Part shown: in pieces, positions 1 to 5,736 of the stretch
Layout of the letters: every line of letters starts with the position of its first letter
Numbering within the stretch: position 1 is the first letter of the stretch
NCBI GenBank assembly: GCA_938074585.1
Contig: CALJEW010000310.1
Coordinates: 1 to 7,521, forward strand
Direction of reading: 5' to 3'
From: an uncultured Rhodospirillales bacterium
Lineage (GTDB): Bacteria > Pseudomonadota > Alphaproteobacteria > Rhodospirillales > Casp-alpha2
DNA length: 7,521 bases
Notes under the pieces: model-generated
The model's input: only the letters and a program-made list of their open reading frames with translations
Database searches by the model: none
What the model was told of the DNA's origin: nothing
Position numbers and translations under genes: made by a program

Positions 1-427
1 TGGTTATGGGGAAGCCCGCATATTTTTAAAGCACTAGGGTGGCGGGTTGCAGTACGGATGTATTTAGATGTAATTGATTTGCGCCATTTTCCCAGCAATA
101 AATTTCAACAAAACAAAGCATGTGTCCAGCAATTCCTTGACGGCGGGTGCCGGGATCAACATAGATGCGCCAAAGCTCCAAACCATTATCCTCCCATTGT
201 TCTAATCCGAGCATCCCTTTCAGCGTGCCGTTTTGTTTGGCAACCCAAAAGTTGCCGAAGTGTTGTTTATAGTAATCGGAAATGTGATCTATTTCTGCAG
301 CTAAAGAGCGCCCAATATACTCTTCAAATGGTTGCTCCGTGCCTTTGGGTGCAATTAAGCGATTGATTTGAATGAATAAGCCCGAAACACTTTGTTTGTC
401 GCCGTCTTTAAAGGGGCAAATGCTCAA
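1..427 (-). pseudogene. GNAT family N-acetyltransferase, interrupted by an in-frame TAA; runs off the left edge
   Basis: This is an acetyl-CoA-dependent N-acetyltransferase fold of unknown substrate. The open frame covers 427 down to 26 (133 residues) and ends at TAA (26-28). The acetyl-CoA binding loop is visible as RRQGIA (residues 95-100), preceded by the strand ELWRIYVDP, and followed by LHLNTSVLQPATLVL. Reading on past the TAA in the same frame gives KYAGFPIT to the window edge. The joined text LVL-stop-KYAGFP matches the usual GNAT ending A-x-x-LY-x-x-x-GF, with the stop exactly at the conserved Tyr. I therefore infer a nonsense mutation (TAT/TAC to TAA) or a sequencing error rather than a natural end. 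The start is uncertain: no ATG exists in frame after the upstream stop at 458-460. TTG at 427 is the only common start near the expected N-terminus, and no good Shine-Dalgarno (SD) sequence precedes it. It lies 22 bases after purN on the same strand and may be cotranscribed. The family call is firm; the pseudogene call is likely but unproven. Confidence 0.72.
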
Positions 428-449
428 AAAATCGGTTATTTTAAGTTGA

Positions 450-1115
450 TTAGTTTTCTATGGGCGGGTTAATTAAGCTTTGAGTTTGCCTGTCATTATC
501 CGCAGTCAAGGCACGTTCGTTTGAAATTGTCACTTTTCCTTCGGCGATCAGGCGAACTGCGTGCGGATATATTTTATGCTCTTCAACCAAAATCCGAGCG
601 GCCAGAGAATCAGCTGTGTCGAAGGATTTTAGGGGGACGGCGGCTTGAACAATAATCGGGCCTGTATCTATTTCTTTGCGCACATAATGAACCGTGCATC
701 CCGAAAACCCTACACCAGCATCAATGGCGGCTTGTTGGACGCCTAGGCCTTTAAATGATGGTAATAAGGACGGGTGGATATTGATCATCCGGTCGCGCCA
801 ATTATCGCAAAACGCATCGGATAACAAGCGCATGAACCCGGCCAAACAAATTAGCTCCGTGCTGTTGTCTTCCATCGCTTTGGTCATCACCCGATCAAAA
901 TCTGCCCGTGTAGGGTAGGCTTTATGATCAACAACCAAAGTTGGGATTTGGTTTTTTTTTGCACGCACTAGACCACCAGCCGACGCCTTGTTTGAAATTA
1001 CTAATCCTATTTGAGCAGGAAACTCAGGAACAGTACAGGCGTCGATCAGGGCTTGCAGGTTGCTGCCATTGCCTGAAATTAGAACACAGAGGTTAAGCTT
1101 TTTTAGCTTTGCCAT
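450..1115 (-). CDS. purN: Phosphoribosylglycinamide formyltransferase (GAR transformylase)
   Basis: PurN transfers a formyl group from 10-formyltetrahydrofolate to GAR in the cytoplasm, the third step of de novo purine synthesis. The 221-residue protein is close to the usual length (about 190-220). Visible motifs are the phosphate-binding loop LISGNGSNLQALID (residues 12-25), LAGFMRLLS (91-99) and INIHPSLLPSFKG (111-123), which holds catalytic Asn112 and His114. They are followed by EIDTGPIIVQ (149-157) with catalytic Asp150. These correspond to Asn106/His108/Asp144 of the E. coli enzyme with a constant +6 offset. The ATG at 1113-1115 gives the correct N-terminus and lies inside the 3' end of purM, a 13-base overlap suggesting translational coupling; no strong SD is seen. 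The coding strand has a run of nine A (952-960) at codons 52-55. The order purM-purN is the classical one. Confidence 0.97.
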   Translation of the reverse strand: MAKLKKLNLCVLISGNGSNLQALIDACTVPEFPAQIGLVISNKASAGGLVRAKKNQIPTLVVDHKAYPTRADFDRVMTKAMEDNSTELICLAGFMRLLSDAFCDNWRDRMINIHPSLLPSFKGLGVQQAAIDAGVGFSGCTVHYVRKEIDTGPIIVQAAVPLKSFDTADSLAARILVEEHKIYPHAVRLIAEGKVTISNERALTADNDRQTQSLINPPIEN

Positions 1116-2191
1116 TGGGCTTCAGGATTGGATATTTGAATCGCTGGCGTATCACCTGAAATGCTGACGACACTGCCAATTGTGAATACGCGTTCCCCAT
1201 TGGCTTCAAATACACTCCGTAAGTGCTCAACTCGGTCAGGGGCTATAATGCACACCATGCCAACACCACAATTGAATGTCCGGTTCATTTCATCAGATGC
1301 AACGCCACCGGCTTTTGCAATCCATTTGAAAATATCAGGGACCAGCCATTCCGCCGCATCCAATTCAACGCCCAAACCATCGGGCAATACGCGCGGGATG
1401 TTTTCAGTTAGTCCGCCACCTGTAATGTGGGCCAAGGCATGAACACCGCCTTCGCCTATGGCTGCTAAACAGCTTTTGACGTACATCCGGGTTGGGACCA
1501 GCATCGCTTCACCTAGTGTCGTATCTAGATCAAAGGGAGCCGGGGACTGCAACGTTAGTCCTGCCACTCCCACAACTTTGCGGGCCAGTGAAAATCCATT
1601 AGAATGCAAACCAACAGACGCCAAACCAATAACAACGTCGCCAGTAGCAACTCTATCACCGGTTAAAATATCGTCGCGTTCAACCGCACCAACGCAAAAC
1701 CCAGCCAAATCATAATCGCCAAGAGCATACATGCCAGGCATTTCAGCCGTTTCGCCACCAATCAGCCCGCATCCTGCTAATTTGCAGCCGCCCGCTATCC
1801 CTTTAATAATAGCCTTTCCCACTTCAACTTCTAATTTACCCGTTGCGAAGTAGTCCAAAAACAACAAGGGTTCTGCGCCTTGAACAATCAGATCATTGGC
1901 GCACATAGCAACCAAATCGATGCCAATTGTGTCGTGAATGTTCATGGCGGTGGCGACCATTAATTTAGTTCCAACACCGTCGGTGCCACTGACAAGTATG
2001 GGATCTTTAAAACCTGCGGCCTTTAAATCAAATAAGGCTCCAAATCCACCCAGTCCAGATGTAACGCCGGGGCGGTTGGTCGATTGGGCTAAGGGCTTAA
2101 TTTCTTCAACTAACTCGTTACCGGCATCAATATCAACACCTGTGTCTTTATAAGTGAGCGATGGTGAGTTTTTTTGATTATCGACGCTAAT
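1103..2191 (-). CDS. purM: Phosphoribosylformylglycinamidine cyclo-ligase (AIR synthetase), apparent ATT start
   Basis: PurM closes FGAM to AIR using ATP, the fifth step of purine synthesis. The first ATG in frame (1958-1960) would give only 285 residues and remove an N-terminal region the family needs. That region is encoded upstream in the same frame: LTYKDTGVDIDAGNELVEEI (about residues 12-31), GGFGALFDLKAAGFKDPIL (48-66) and the ATP-binding signature GTDGVGTK (69-76). Between the upstream stop (2216-2218) and that ATG there is no ATG, GTG or TTG. ATT at 2189-2191 lies 8 bases after GGAGG (2200-2204) and yields 362 residues, a normal length with an alphaproteobacterial-looking N-terminus. 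Further motifs are DLVAMCANDLIVQGAEPLLF (92-111), GGETAEMPGMY (145-155) and ITGGGLTENIPR (256-267). It leads the purM-purN operon, divergent from the DUF2066 gene. Function is certain; the exact start is inferred. Confidence 0.95.
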   Translation of the reverse strand: MSVDNQKNSPSLTYKDTGVDIDAGNELVEEIKPLAQSTNRPGVTSGLGGFGALFDLKAAGFKDPILVSGTDGVGTKLMVATAMNIHDTIGIDLVAMCANDLIVQGAEPLLFLDYFATGKLEVEVGKAIIKGIAGGCKLAGCGLIGGETAEMPGMYALGDYDLAGFCVGAVERDDILTGDRVATGDVVIGLASVGLHSNGFSLARKVVGVAGLTLQSPAPFDLDTTLGEAMLVPTRMYVKSCLAAIGEGGVHALAHITGGGLTENIPRVLPDGLGVELDAAEWLVPDIFKWIAKAGGVASDEMNRTFNCGVGMVCIIAPDRVEHLRSVFEANGERVFTIGSVVSISGDTPAIQISNPEAQWQS

Positions 2192-2199
2192 GGGTTTTT

Positions 2200-2204
2200 C
2201 CTCC
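2200..2204 (-). promoter_or_regulatory. Shine-Dalgarno sequence deciding the purM start
   Basis: The minus strand reads GGAGG here, followed by 8 bases (AAAAACCC) and then ATT. This is the only strong ribosome binding site upstream of the conserved PurM N-terminus, and its spacing is ideal for initiation at 2191. It is the main reason for choosing the ATT start. Confidence 0.75.
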
Positions 2205-2205
2205 G

Positions 2206-2235
2206 GTGACCTGTGCTAACATAGTGGTCTATAGT
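2206..2235 (+). promoter_or_regulatory. Candidate sigma-70-type promoter for the DUF2066 operon
   Basis: GTGACC (2206-2211; 4 of 6 matches to TTGACA), an 18-base spacer and TATAGT (2230-2235; 5 of 6 matches to TATAAT) would place transcription start near 2242, leaving a leader of about 25 bases before ATG 2267. A perfect TTGACA also occurs at 2235-2240 but has no suitable -10 at 16-18 bases. This was found by eye only; alphaproteobacterial promoters are loosely conserved, so it is a hypothesis. Confidence 0.35.
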
Positions 2236-2256
2236 TGACAAAATAAACGGATACAA
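2228..2256 (-). promoter_or_regulatory. Candidate promoter for purM-purN, sharing its -10 with the divergent promoter
   Basis: On the minus strand TTGTAT (2256-2251; 3 of 6 matches), a 17-base spacer and TATAGA (2233-2228; 4 of 6 matches) would start transcription near 2221, about 30 bases before the ATT start and including the GGAGG site. The hexamer overlaps the plus-strand TATAGT by four bases. The match is modest, but the gap is only 75 bases so a promoter must lie close by. Confidence 0.3.
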
Positions 2257-2266
2257 ACGGTTTGCA
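2252..2266. promoter_or_regulatory. Inverted repeat, possible operator between purM and the DUF2066 gene
   Basis: The arms CAAAC (2254-2258) and GTTTG (2260-2264) are perfectly complementary around a single central G. Adding two bases on each side gives one more pair and one mismatch. With a one-base loop it cannot form a hairpin, so a protein-binding site is the more natural reading. It overlaps the candidate purM -35 and sits directly before the DUF2066 ATG, where a bound repressor could affect both directions. The CAAACG/TTTG core recalls LacI/PurR-family operators, but the odd spacing is not standard and a chance match is possible. Confidence 0.3.
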
Positions 2267-3403
2267 ATGAACGATATTCTATCTCGGCGCATTTACGGTG
2301 CTTTTTTTAACTTTTTTGTTGTTTTTTCAGTCGCTTTTGCTTCTGTTCGCCCTGCGTTGGCAATTACGGATGTGTTTGAGGTCCGAAATGTTATTGTTGA
2401 TGTGACAGATGAATCGGCCAGTCTAGCCCGAAAGAAAGCTCTTAGGCGAGCATCGTCCATCGCATTTCAGCGTTTGTTGGAACGCTTAACGCTGGTTGAA
2501 GACCGTGAACGGTTGCCTCTGTTGGACCAAGATGAAATATCAAGATTCGTCAACAGCTTTGATGTGGCCGATGAAAAGACGGCTTCAAAGCGCTATTTGG
2601 CGAAGTTAAGTTATAAGTTCAAACGGACAGATGTGCGTAATTTGCTCAAAGACTTTAATTTGCAATTCGCTGAAACACTAAGCAAGCCCGTGTTGGTTTT
2701 ACCTGTTTATCAGGCTGCGGGAACAATTGCTTTATGGGATGATCCAAACCCATGGCGTGTTGCGTGGGAAGTGGCGGCTGAGTTTGTTGGAATGGTGCCG
2801 CTTGTGCGTCCTGCGGGGGATTTAGCTGACGTTGGATCAATTGGCGCAGAGCAGGCCATTCAAGGCGATCGCCAACGTTTGAAAGCGATTGCAGATAGTT
2901 ACGATACGGGGGATGTGATTGTTGCGTATGCGAAATTGCGTCTAGAAGCAGCCCAGGCGCGTCAACGCCTAGAAGTGTTTGTGACACGCTACGGCAATGA
3001 CCCTGAACCGATTACCGATGAATTAGTATACCATCAAAACGGAGGTGAACAGATTCCTGCCTTTTTAGGGCGAGCGGCCGTCGCGGTGGTTAAGCATATA
3101 CAAAACACGTGGAAGCACGAAAATTTGTTGAAGCTCAATCGGCCGAATATTGCAGTTGTTGCTGTGCCGATTAACGGAATTCAAGACTGGTTGTTAATTC
3201 AAGAGCGCTTGAAGGTCGTTGCTTTGATCCAAAAATCGGATCTTGTTCTATTGTCGTTAGATGAAGCTCGGATCAACGTGCATTATGTGGGTGAGCCGGA
3301 GCAATTGCGTGTGGCTTTAGGCCAAGCTGATTTGACGATGATACAAGAAGAGGGGGAATGGGTCATTTATTTGTCTGATATCATAAAATCCGGAAAATTC
3401 TGA
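2267..3403 (+). CDS. DUF2066 domain-containing exported protein
   Basis: A protein of unknown function that I assign to the DUF2066 family. The 378 residues start with a clear Sec signal peptide: a short basic n-region with Arg7-Arg8, a hydrophobic core rich in Phe/Val (about 11-27), and RPALA ending at residue 32, so cleavage is expected after Ala32. The mature protein is probably periplasmic. It begins with a strand-like VFEVRNVIVDVTDESASLAR (36-55), then an Arg-rich helical stretch (56-83). Next come LAKLSYKF (111-118), VLVLPVYQAAG (142-152) and LWDDPNPWRVAWE (156-168), features I associate with this family. No catalytic motif is evident. The ATG at 2267 is the only start in frame after a stop at 2222-2224, but no convincing SD precedes it. 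It is the first gene of the plus-strand operon, diverging from purM. In gammaproteobacteria as well, from memory, DUF2066 genes sit beside purM and hda, suggesting an old linkage. Confidence 0.85.
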   Translation: MNDILSRRIYGAFFNFFVVFSVAFASVRPALAITDVFEVRNVIVDVTDESASLARKKALRRASSIAFQRLLERLTLVEDRERLPLLDQDEISRFVNSFDVADEKTASKRYLAKLSYKFKRTDVRNLLKDFNLQFAETLSKPVLVLPVYQAAGTIALWDDPNPWRVAWEVAAEFVGMVPLVRPAGDLADVGSIGAEQAIQGDRQRLKAIADSYDTGDVIVAYAKLRLEAAQARQRLEVFVTRYGNDPEPITDELVYHQNGGEQIPAFLGRAAVAVVKHIQNTWKHENLLKLNRPNIAVVAVPINGIQDWLLIQERLKVVALIQKSDLVLLSLDEARINVHYVGEPEQLRVALGQADLTMIQEEGEWVIYLSDIIKSGKF

Positions 3404-3416
3404 CCCTAGGATTTAA

Positions 3417-3977
3417 GTGAACGCACCCAATTTTATCACATTTGTACGATTGTTTTTTGTGCCCATTATCATATGGTTGATCATCAAGGATGATTTGCGG
3501 TTGGCATTTTGGTTGACGGTAGCTGCAGCCATTAGTGATGCTTTAGATGGAATTATTGCTAAGAAGTTTGATTGTATCACTACGTTGGGGGCTTTTTTAG
3601 ACCCAATTGCTGATAAGGCACTGCTGGTTTGTTTGTTTATTGTACTTGGGCATCAGGGGTATATTGCCACTTGGATCGTAATACTTGTCGTTTTTCGTGA
3701 TTTACTGATTGTTGGCGGTGCTCTGATGTTTCATACAATCACCCATTCTTTAGAAATGGTCCCGCTTAAAATCAGTAAAATCAATACAGCGGTGCAGTTA
3801 GGTTTTGTTGTCGGTATTTTAGGAATTGAGGGATATTCAATAGACGTGGATAGGCTGCGGCCTATGCTTCCTTTTATTGTAGCGCTAACATCAGTTTGGT
3901 CCGGAACGGCATATGTCTATTTGTGGTCGCGAAAAGTATCTGAATATGAGGCGGTTGACGATGATACTAATTGGTGA
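3417..3977 (+). CDS. CDP-alcohol phosphatidyltransferase family membrane protein (PgsA-like)
   Basis: An inner-membrane enzyme of the family that moves a phosphatidyl group from CDP-diacylglycerol to an alcohol. The 186 residues match the usual size of PgsA-type members. The signature D-x2-DG-x2-A-x9-G-x3-D-x3-D is present as SDALDGIIAKK followed by GAFLDPIADK: Asp41, Asp44, Gly45, Ala48, Gly58, Asp62 and Asp66, the metal-binding and catalytic set. The residue after Ala48 is Lys49, where Arg is usual. The N-terminus (NAPNFITFVRLFFVPIII) and the later RDLLIVGGALM (94-104) and PLKISKINTAVQ (116-127) also fit; about five to six hydrophobic segments are visible. Start is GTG 3417 with AGGA just upstream, 13 bases after the DUF2066 stop. 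The substrate cannot be fixed: PGP synthase is closest, but alphaproteobacteria often carry a separate true pgsA, so a paralogue with another acceptor alcohol is possible. Confidence 0.88.
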   Translation: MNAPNFITFVRLFFVPIIIWLIIKDDLRLAFWLTVAAAISDALDGIIAKKFDCITTLGAFLDPIADKALLVCLFIVLGHQGYIATWIVILVVFRDLLIVGGALMFHTITHSLEMVPLKISKINTAVQLGFVVGILGIEGYSIDVDRLRPMLPFIVALTSVWSGTAYVYLWSRKVSEYEAVDDDTNW

Positions 3978-3985
3978 GGTGAGCA

Positions 3986-5056
3986 ATGAATAAAGATCGT
4001 AAAGCAGTTATTTGGTTGGCTGGAATTTGTGCATTTGGATTCATCATTCATTTGTTTAGTAGTATATTGCTGCCGTTTGTTGTTGGTATGGCAATTGCGT
4101 ATTTTTTGGATCCTGTTGCGGATTGCATGGAATCAAAAGGGCTTTCACGCGGAGGTTCTACGTGTTTGATTTTGCTTACCTTTTTTGTAGCAGCGATTAC
4201 TCTTCTTTTGTTGTTGATCCCCTTGTTACAAACCCAAGTTATTGAGTTTGTAAATTTAGTACCGAAGATCGTTAAAGCAGGACAAGCCCAAATTCAGCCC
4301 TATTTAGAGCAATTACGTGCCGATTTACCGCCCGATGCCATAAAGGGAATTAGTGAAATGGTTGGAACTTATGCAGGTAAAATAGCCAATTGGCTGACCA
4401 TAATTTTAGCTGGTCTTTGGAACGGTGGTGTCGCTCTATTTAACGTGCTTTCGTTGATTGTTATTACCCCCATAGTTGCGTTCTATTTATTGCGCGACTG
4501 GGATACGATAACTGCAAAGGTCGACAGCTGGTTGCCACGCCATAACGCCCCCACCATTCGTGAACAGTTATTGGCTATCGATGGAACAATCGCGGGCTTC
4601 GTTCGGGGGCAATCTACTGTATGCCTCGTTTTAGCAGCTCTTTACGGCATTAGCTTAACTGTCATTGGCCTTGAATCGGGGCTTTTATTGGGGATTGGTG
4701 CTGGGTTAATTTCGTTTGTTCCCTATTTTGGGGCTGCGGCGGGTATGATTGTTGGTGTTGGAATTGCGATTGTTCAATTTCCAGAGTGGACAACCGTTGC
4801 CATTGTGGGATCGGTGTTCTTGTTTGGTCAAACACTTGAAAGTTATGTGTTAACACCTCGATTGGTCGGGGACCGCGTTGGATTGCATCCGGTATGGATT
4901 ATTTTTGCCTTGTTGGCGGGTGGCGCTGTAATGGGGATCACTGGTGTTCTTGTAGCTGTACCTGTCGCCGCAGTGATTGGCGTTTTAACGCGTTTTAGTT
5001 TGACGCGTTACTTGGCAAGCGATCTGTATAACGGCCATAAGGATAAAAACGCGTGA
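3986..5056 (+). CDS. AI-2E family transporter (PerM-like permease)
   Basis: A polytopic inner-membrane protein of the AI-2E transporter/UPF0118 (PerM, TqsA) family; members export small molecules or exchange ions, and the substrate here is unknown. At 356 residues it has family length. Hydrophobic segments lie near residues 8-42 (two), 58-82, 148-168, 210-228, 231-263 (two), 271-289 and 302-336 (two), with a soluble amphipathic region at about 83-145. Family hallmarks are TPIVAFYLLRDW (161-172), LLLGIGAGLISFVPYFGAAAG (233-253) and the C-terminal LTPRLVGDRVGLHPVWIIFA (289-308). ATG 3986 is preceded by GAGGTGAG, which overlaps the stop of the previous gene 8 bases upstream. The 3' end overlaps hdaA by four bases (GTGA), so translation is likely coupled. 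A permease directly before hda/hdaA is, as I recall, a common arrangement in alpha- and gammaproteobacteria. Confidence 0.92.
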   Translation: MNKDRKAVIWLAGICAFGFIIHLFSSILLPFVVGMAIAYFLDPVADCMESKGLSRGGSTCLILLTFFVAAITLLLLLIPLLQTQVIEFVNLVPKIVKAGQAQIQPYLEQLRADLPPDAIKGISEMVGTYAGKIANWLTIILAGLWNGGVALFNVLSLIVITPIVAFYLLRDWDTITAKVDSWLPRHNAPTIREQLLAIDGTIAGFVRGQSTVCLVLAALYGISLTVIGLESGLLLGIGAGLISFVPYFGAAAGMIVGVGIAIVQFPEWTTVAIVGSVFLFGQTLESYVLTPRLVGDRVGLHPVWIIFALLAGGAVMGITGVLVAVPVAAVIGVLTRFSLTRYLASDLYNGHKDKNA

Positions 5057-5736
5057 TTGCAGACCGTCAATTAACTATGGAATTTGATCATCGTACGTCC
5101 CAAAGTGGTGAAGACTTTTTGGTCGCTGATTGTAATAACGAAGCCATTGATTGGATTGATACTTGGCCTAATTGGCCGGCACCAGCGCTGGTTATTATTG
5201 GCGATGCAGGGGCTGGGAAAAGTCACTTGGCAGCGGTGTTCGCGGCCCACTCAGGTGCGCAATTCATCAATACCAATGAGTTCAGTTCTATTGCATCCGA
5301 TATTGCTAACGATCTGATTATTGAAGATGTTGATCGCATCCTAAGTCCAGAATTAGAACAGCCACTTTTGCACGTTTATAACGCAGCTAAAGAAGCATCG
5401 CACCGGATTTTAATGACCGCTGCCACACCGCCAGCGCGATGGGGTATTGCGTTGCCTGATTTACGGTCACGCATGAATGCAACTATCAGCGTTCGAATTG
5501 GCCCACCTGAAGACACTTTAATTAGGGCGCTTTTGGTGAAAATGTTTGCAGACCGTCAAGTCCAAGTTTCAAGCGATGTCATAACGTATGCCACCAGCCG
5601 AATGGAGCGCTCTTTTTCAGCCGCACGGCAAATTGTAGATCTTGCGGACCGTTTGGCACTGGCAACAAAAAAGAAAATAACTGTGCCCTTGATCAAACAG
5701 GTCTTAGAAAATTTAGAAAACACAGGAGATACGTAA
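5053..5736 (+). CDS. hdaA: DnaA regulatory inactivator HdaA (Hda-like AAA+ protein)
   Basis: HdaA binds the DNA-loaded beta sliding clamp and stimulates ATP hydrolysis by DnaA, preventing re-initiation of replication. The 227-residue protein lacks the DnaA DNA-binding domain, as expected. Near the N-terminus QLTMEF (residues 6-11) fits a clamp-binding motif (QL-x-L-x-F type). AAA+ features follow: Walker A GDAGAGKS (50-57), Walker B LIIEDVDRI (88-96), sensor 1 around ILMTAATPP (119-127), the Arg-finger region LPDLRSRM (134-141), and sensor 2 in SFSAARQIVDLADR (187-200) with Arg192. The early phrase GEDFLVADCNNEAIDWIDTW is typical of alphaproteobacterial HdaA. The GTG start at 5053 overlaps the permease stop by four bases, with AAGGA at 5039-5043 as a plausible SD. 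Its stop overlaps the next ATG (TAATG). All key ATPase residues look intact. Confidence 0.93.
   Translation: MIADRQLTMEFDHRTSQSGEDFLVADCNNEAIDWIDTWPNWPAPALVIIGDAGAGKSHLAAVFAAHSGAQFINTNEFSSIASDIANDLIIEDVDRILSPELEQPLLHVYNAAKEASHRILMTAATPPARWGIALPDLRSRMNATISVRIGPPEDTLIRALLVKMFADRQVQVSSDVITYATSRMERSFSAARQIVDLADRLALATKKKITVPLIKQVLENLENTGDT
5724..5728 (+). promoter_or_regulatory. Shine-Dalgarno sequence of the SDR gene, inside hdaA
   Basis: AGGAG lies 7 bases before ATG 5736, the best-formed ribosome binding site of the plus-strand genes. It lets the SDR initiate efficiently on its own as well as by coupling through the TAATG overlap with hdaA. Confidence 0.7.

Noticed and set aside
2235..2240. 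Perfect TTGACA as the -35 of the DUF2066 promoter
   Set aside because: The hexamer 17 bases downstream is CGGTTT and neighbouring spacings are no better; TACAAA lies only 11 bases away, too close.
2301..2328. T7, T6 and T6 runs in the signal-peptide region of the DUF2066 gene as phase-variation tracts
   Set aside because: Short runs encoding Phe/Val in a hydrophobic segment of a moderately AT-rich gene; the frame is intact and nothing suggests switching.
2655..2987. A 110-codon minus-strand open frame inside the DUF2066 gene
   Set aside because: Gln/Pro-rich low-complexity translation without a domain, fully inside a convincing plus-strand gene.
5057..5559. A 14-base direct repeat, TTGCAGACCGTCAA, at 5057-5070 and 5546-5559 within hdaA
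   Set aside because: Both copies encode ADRQ in frame in unrelated parts of HdaA; two copies only, no other repeat structure, so most likely coincidence.
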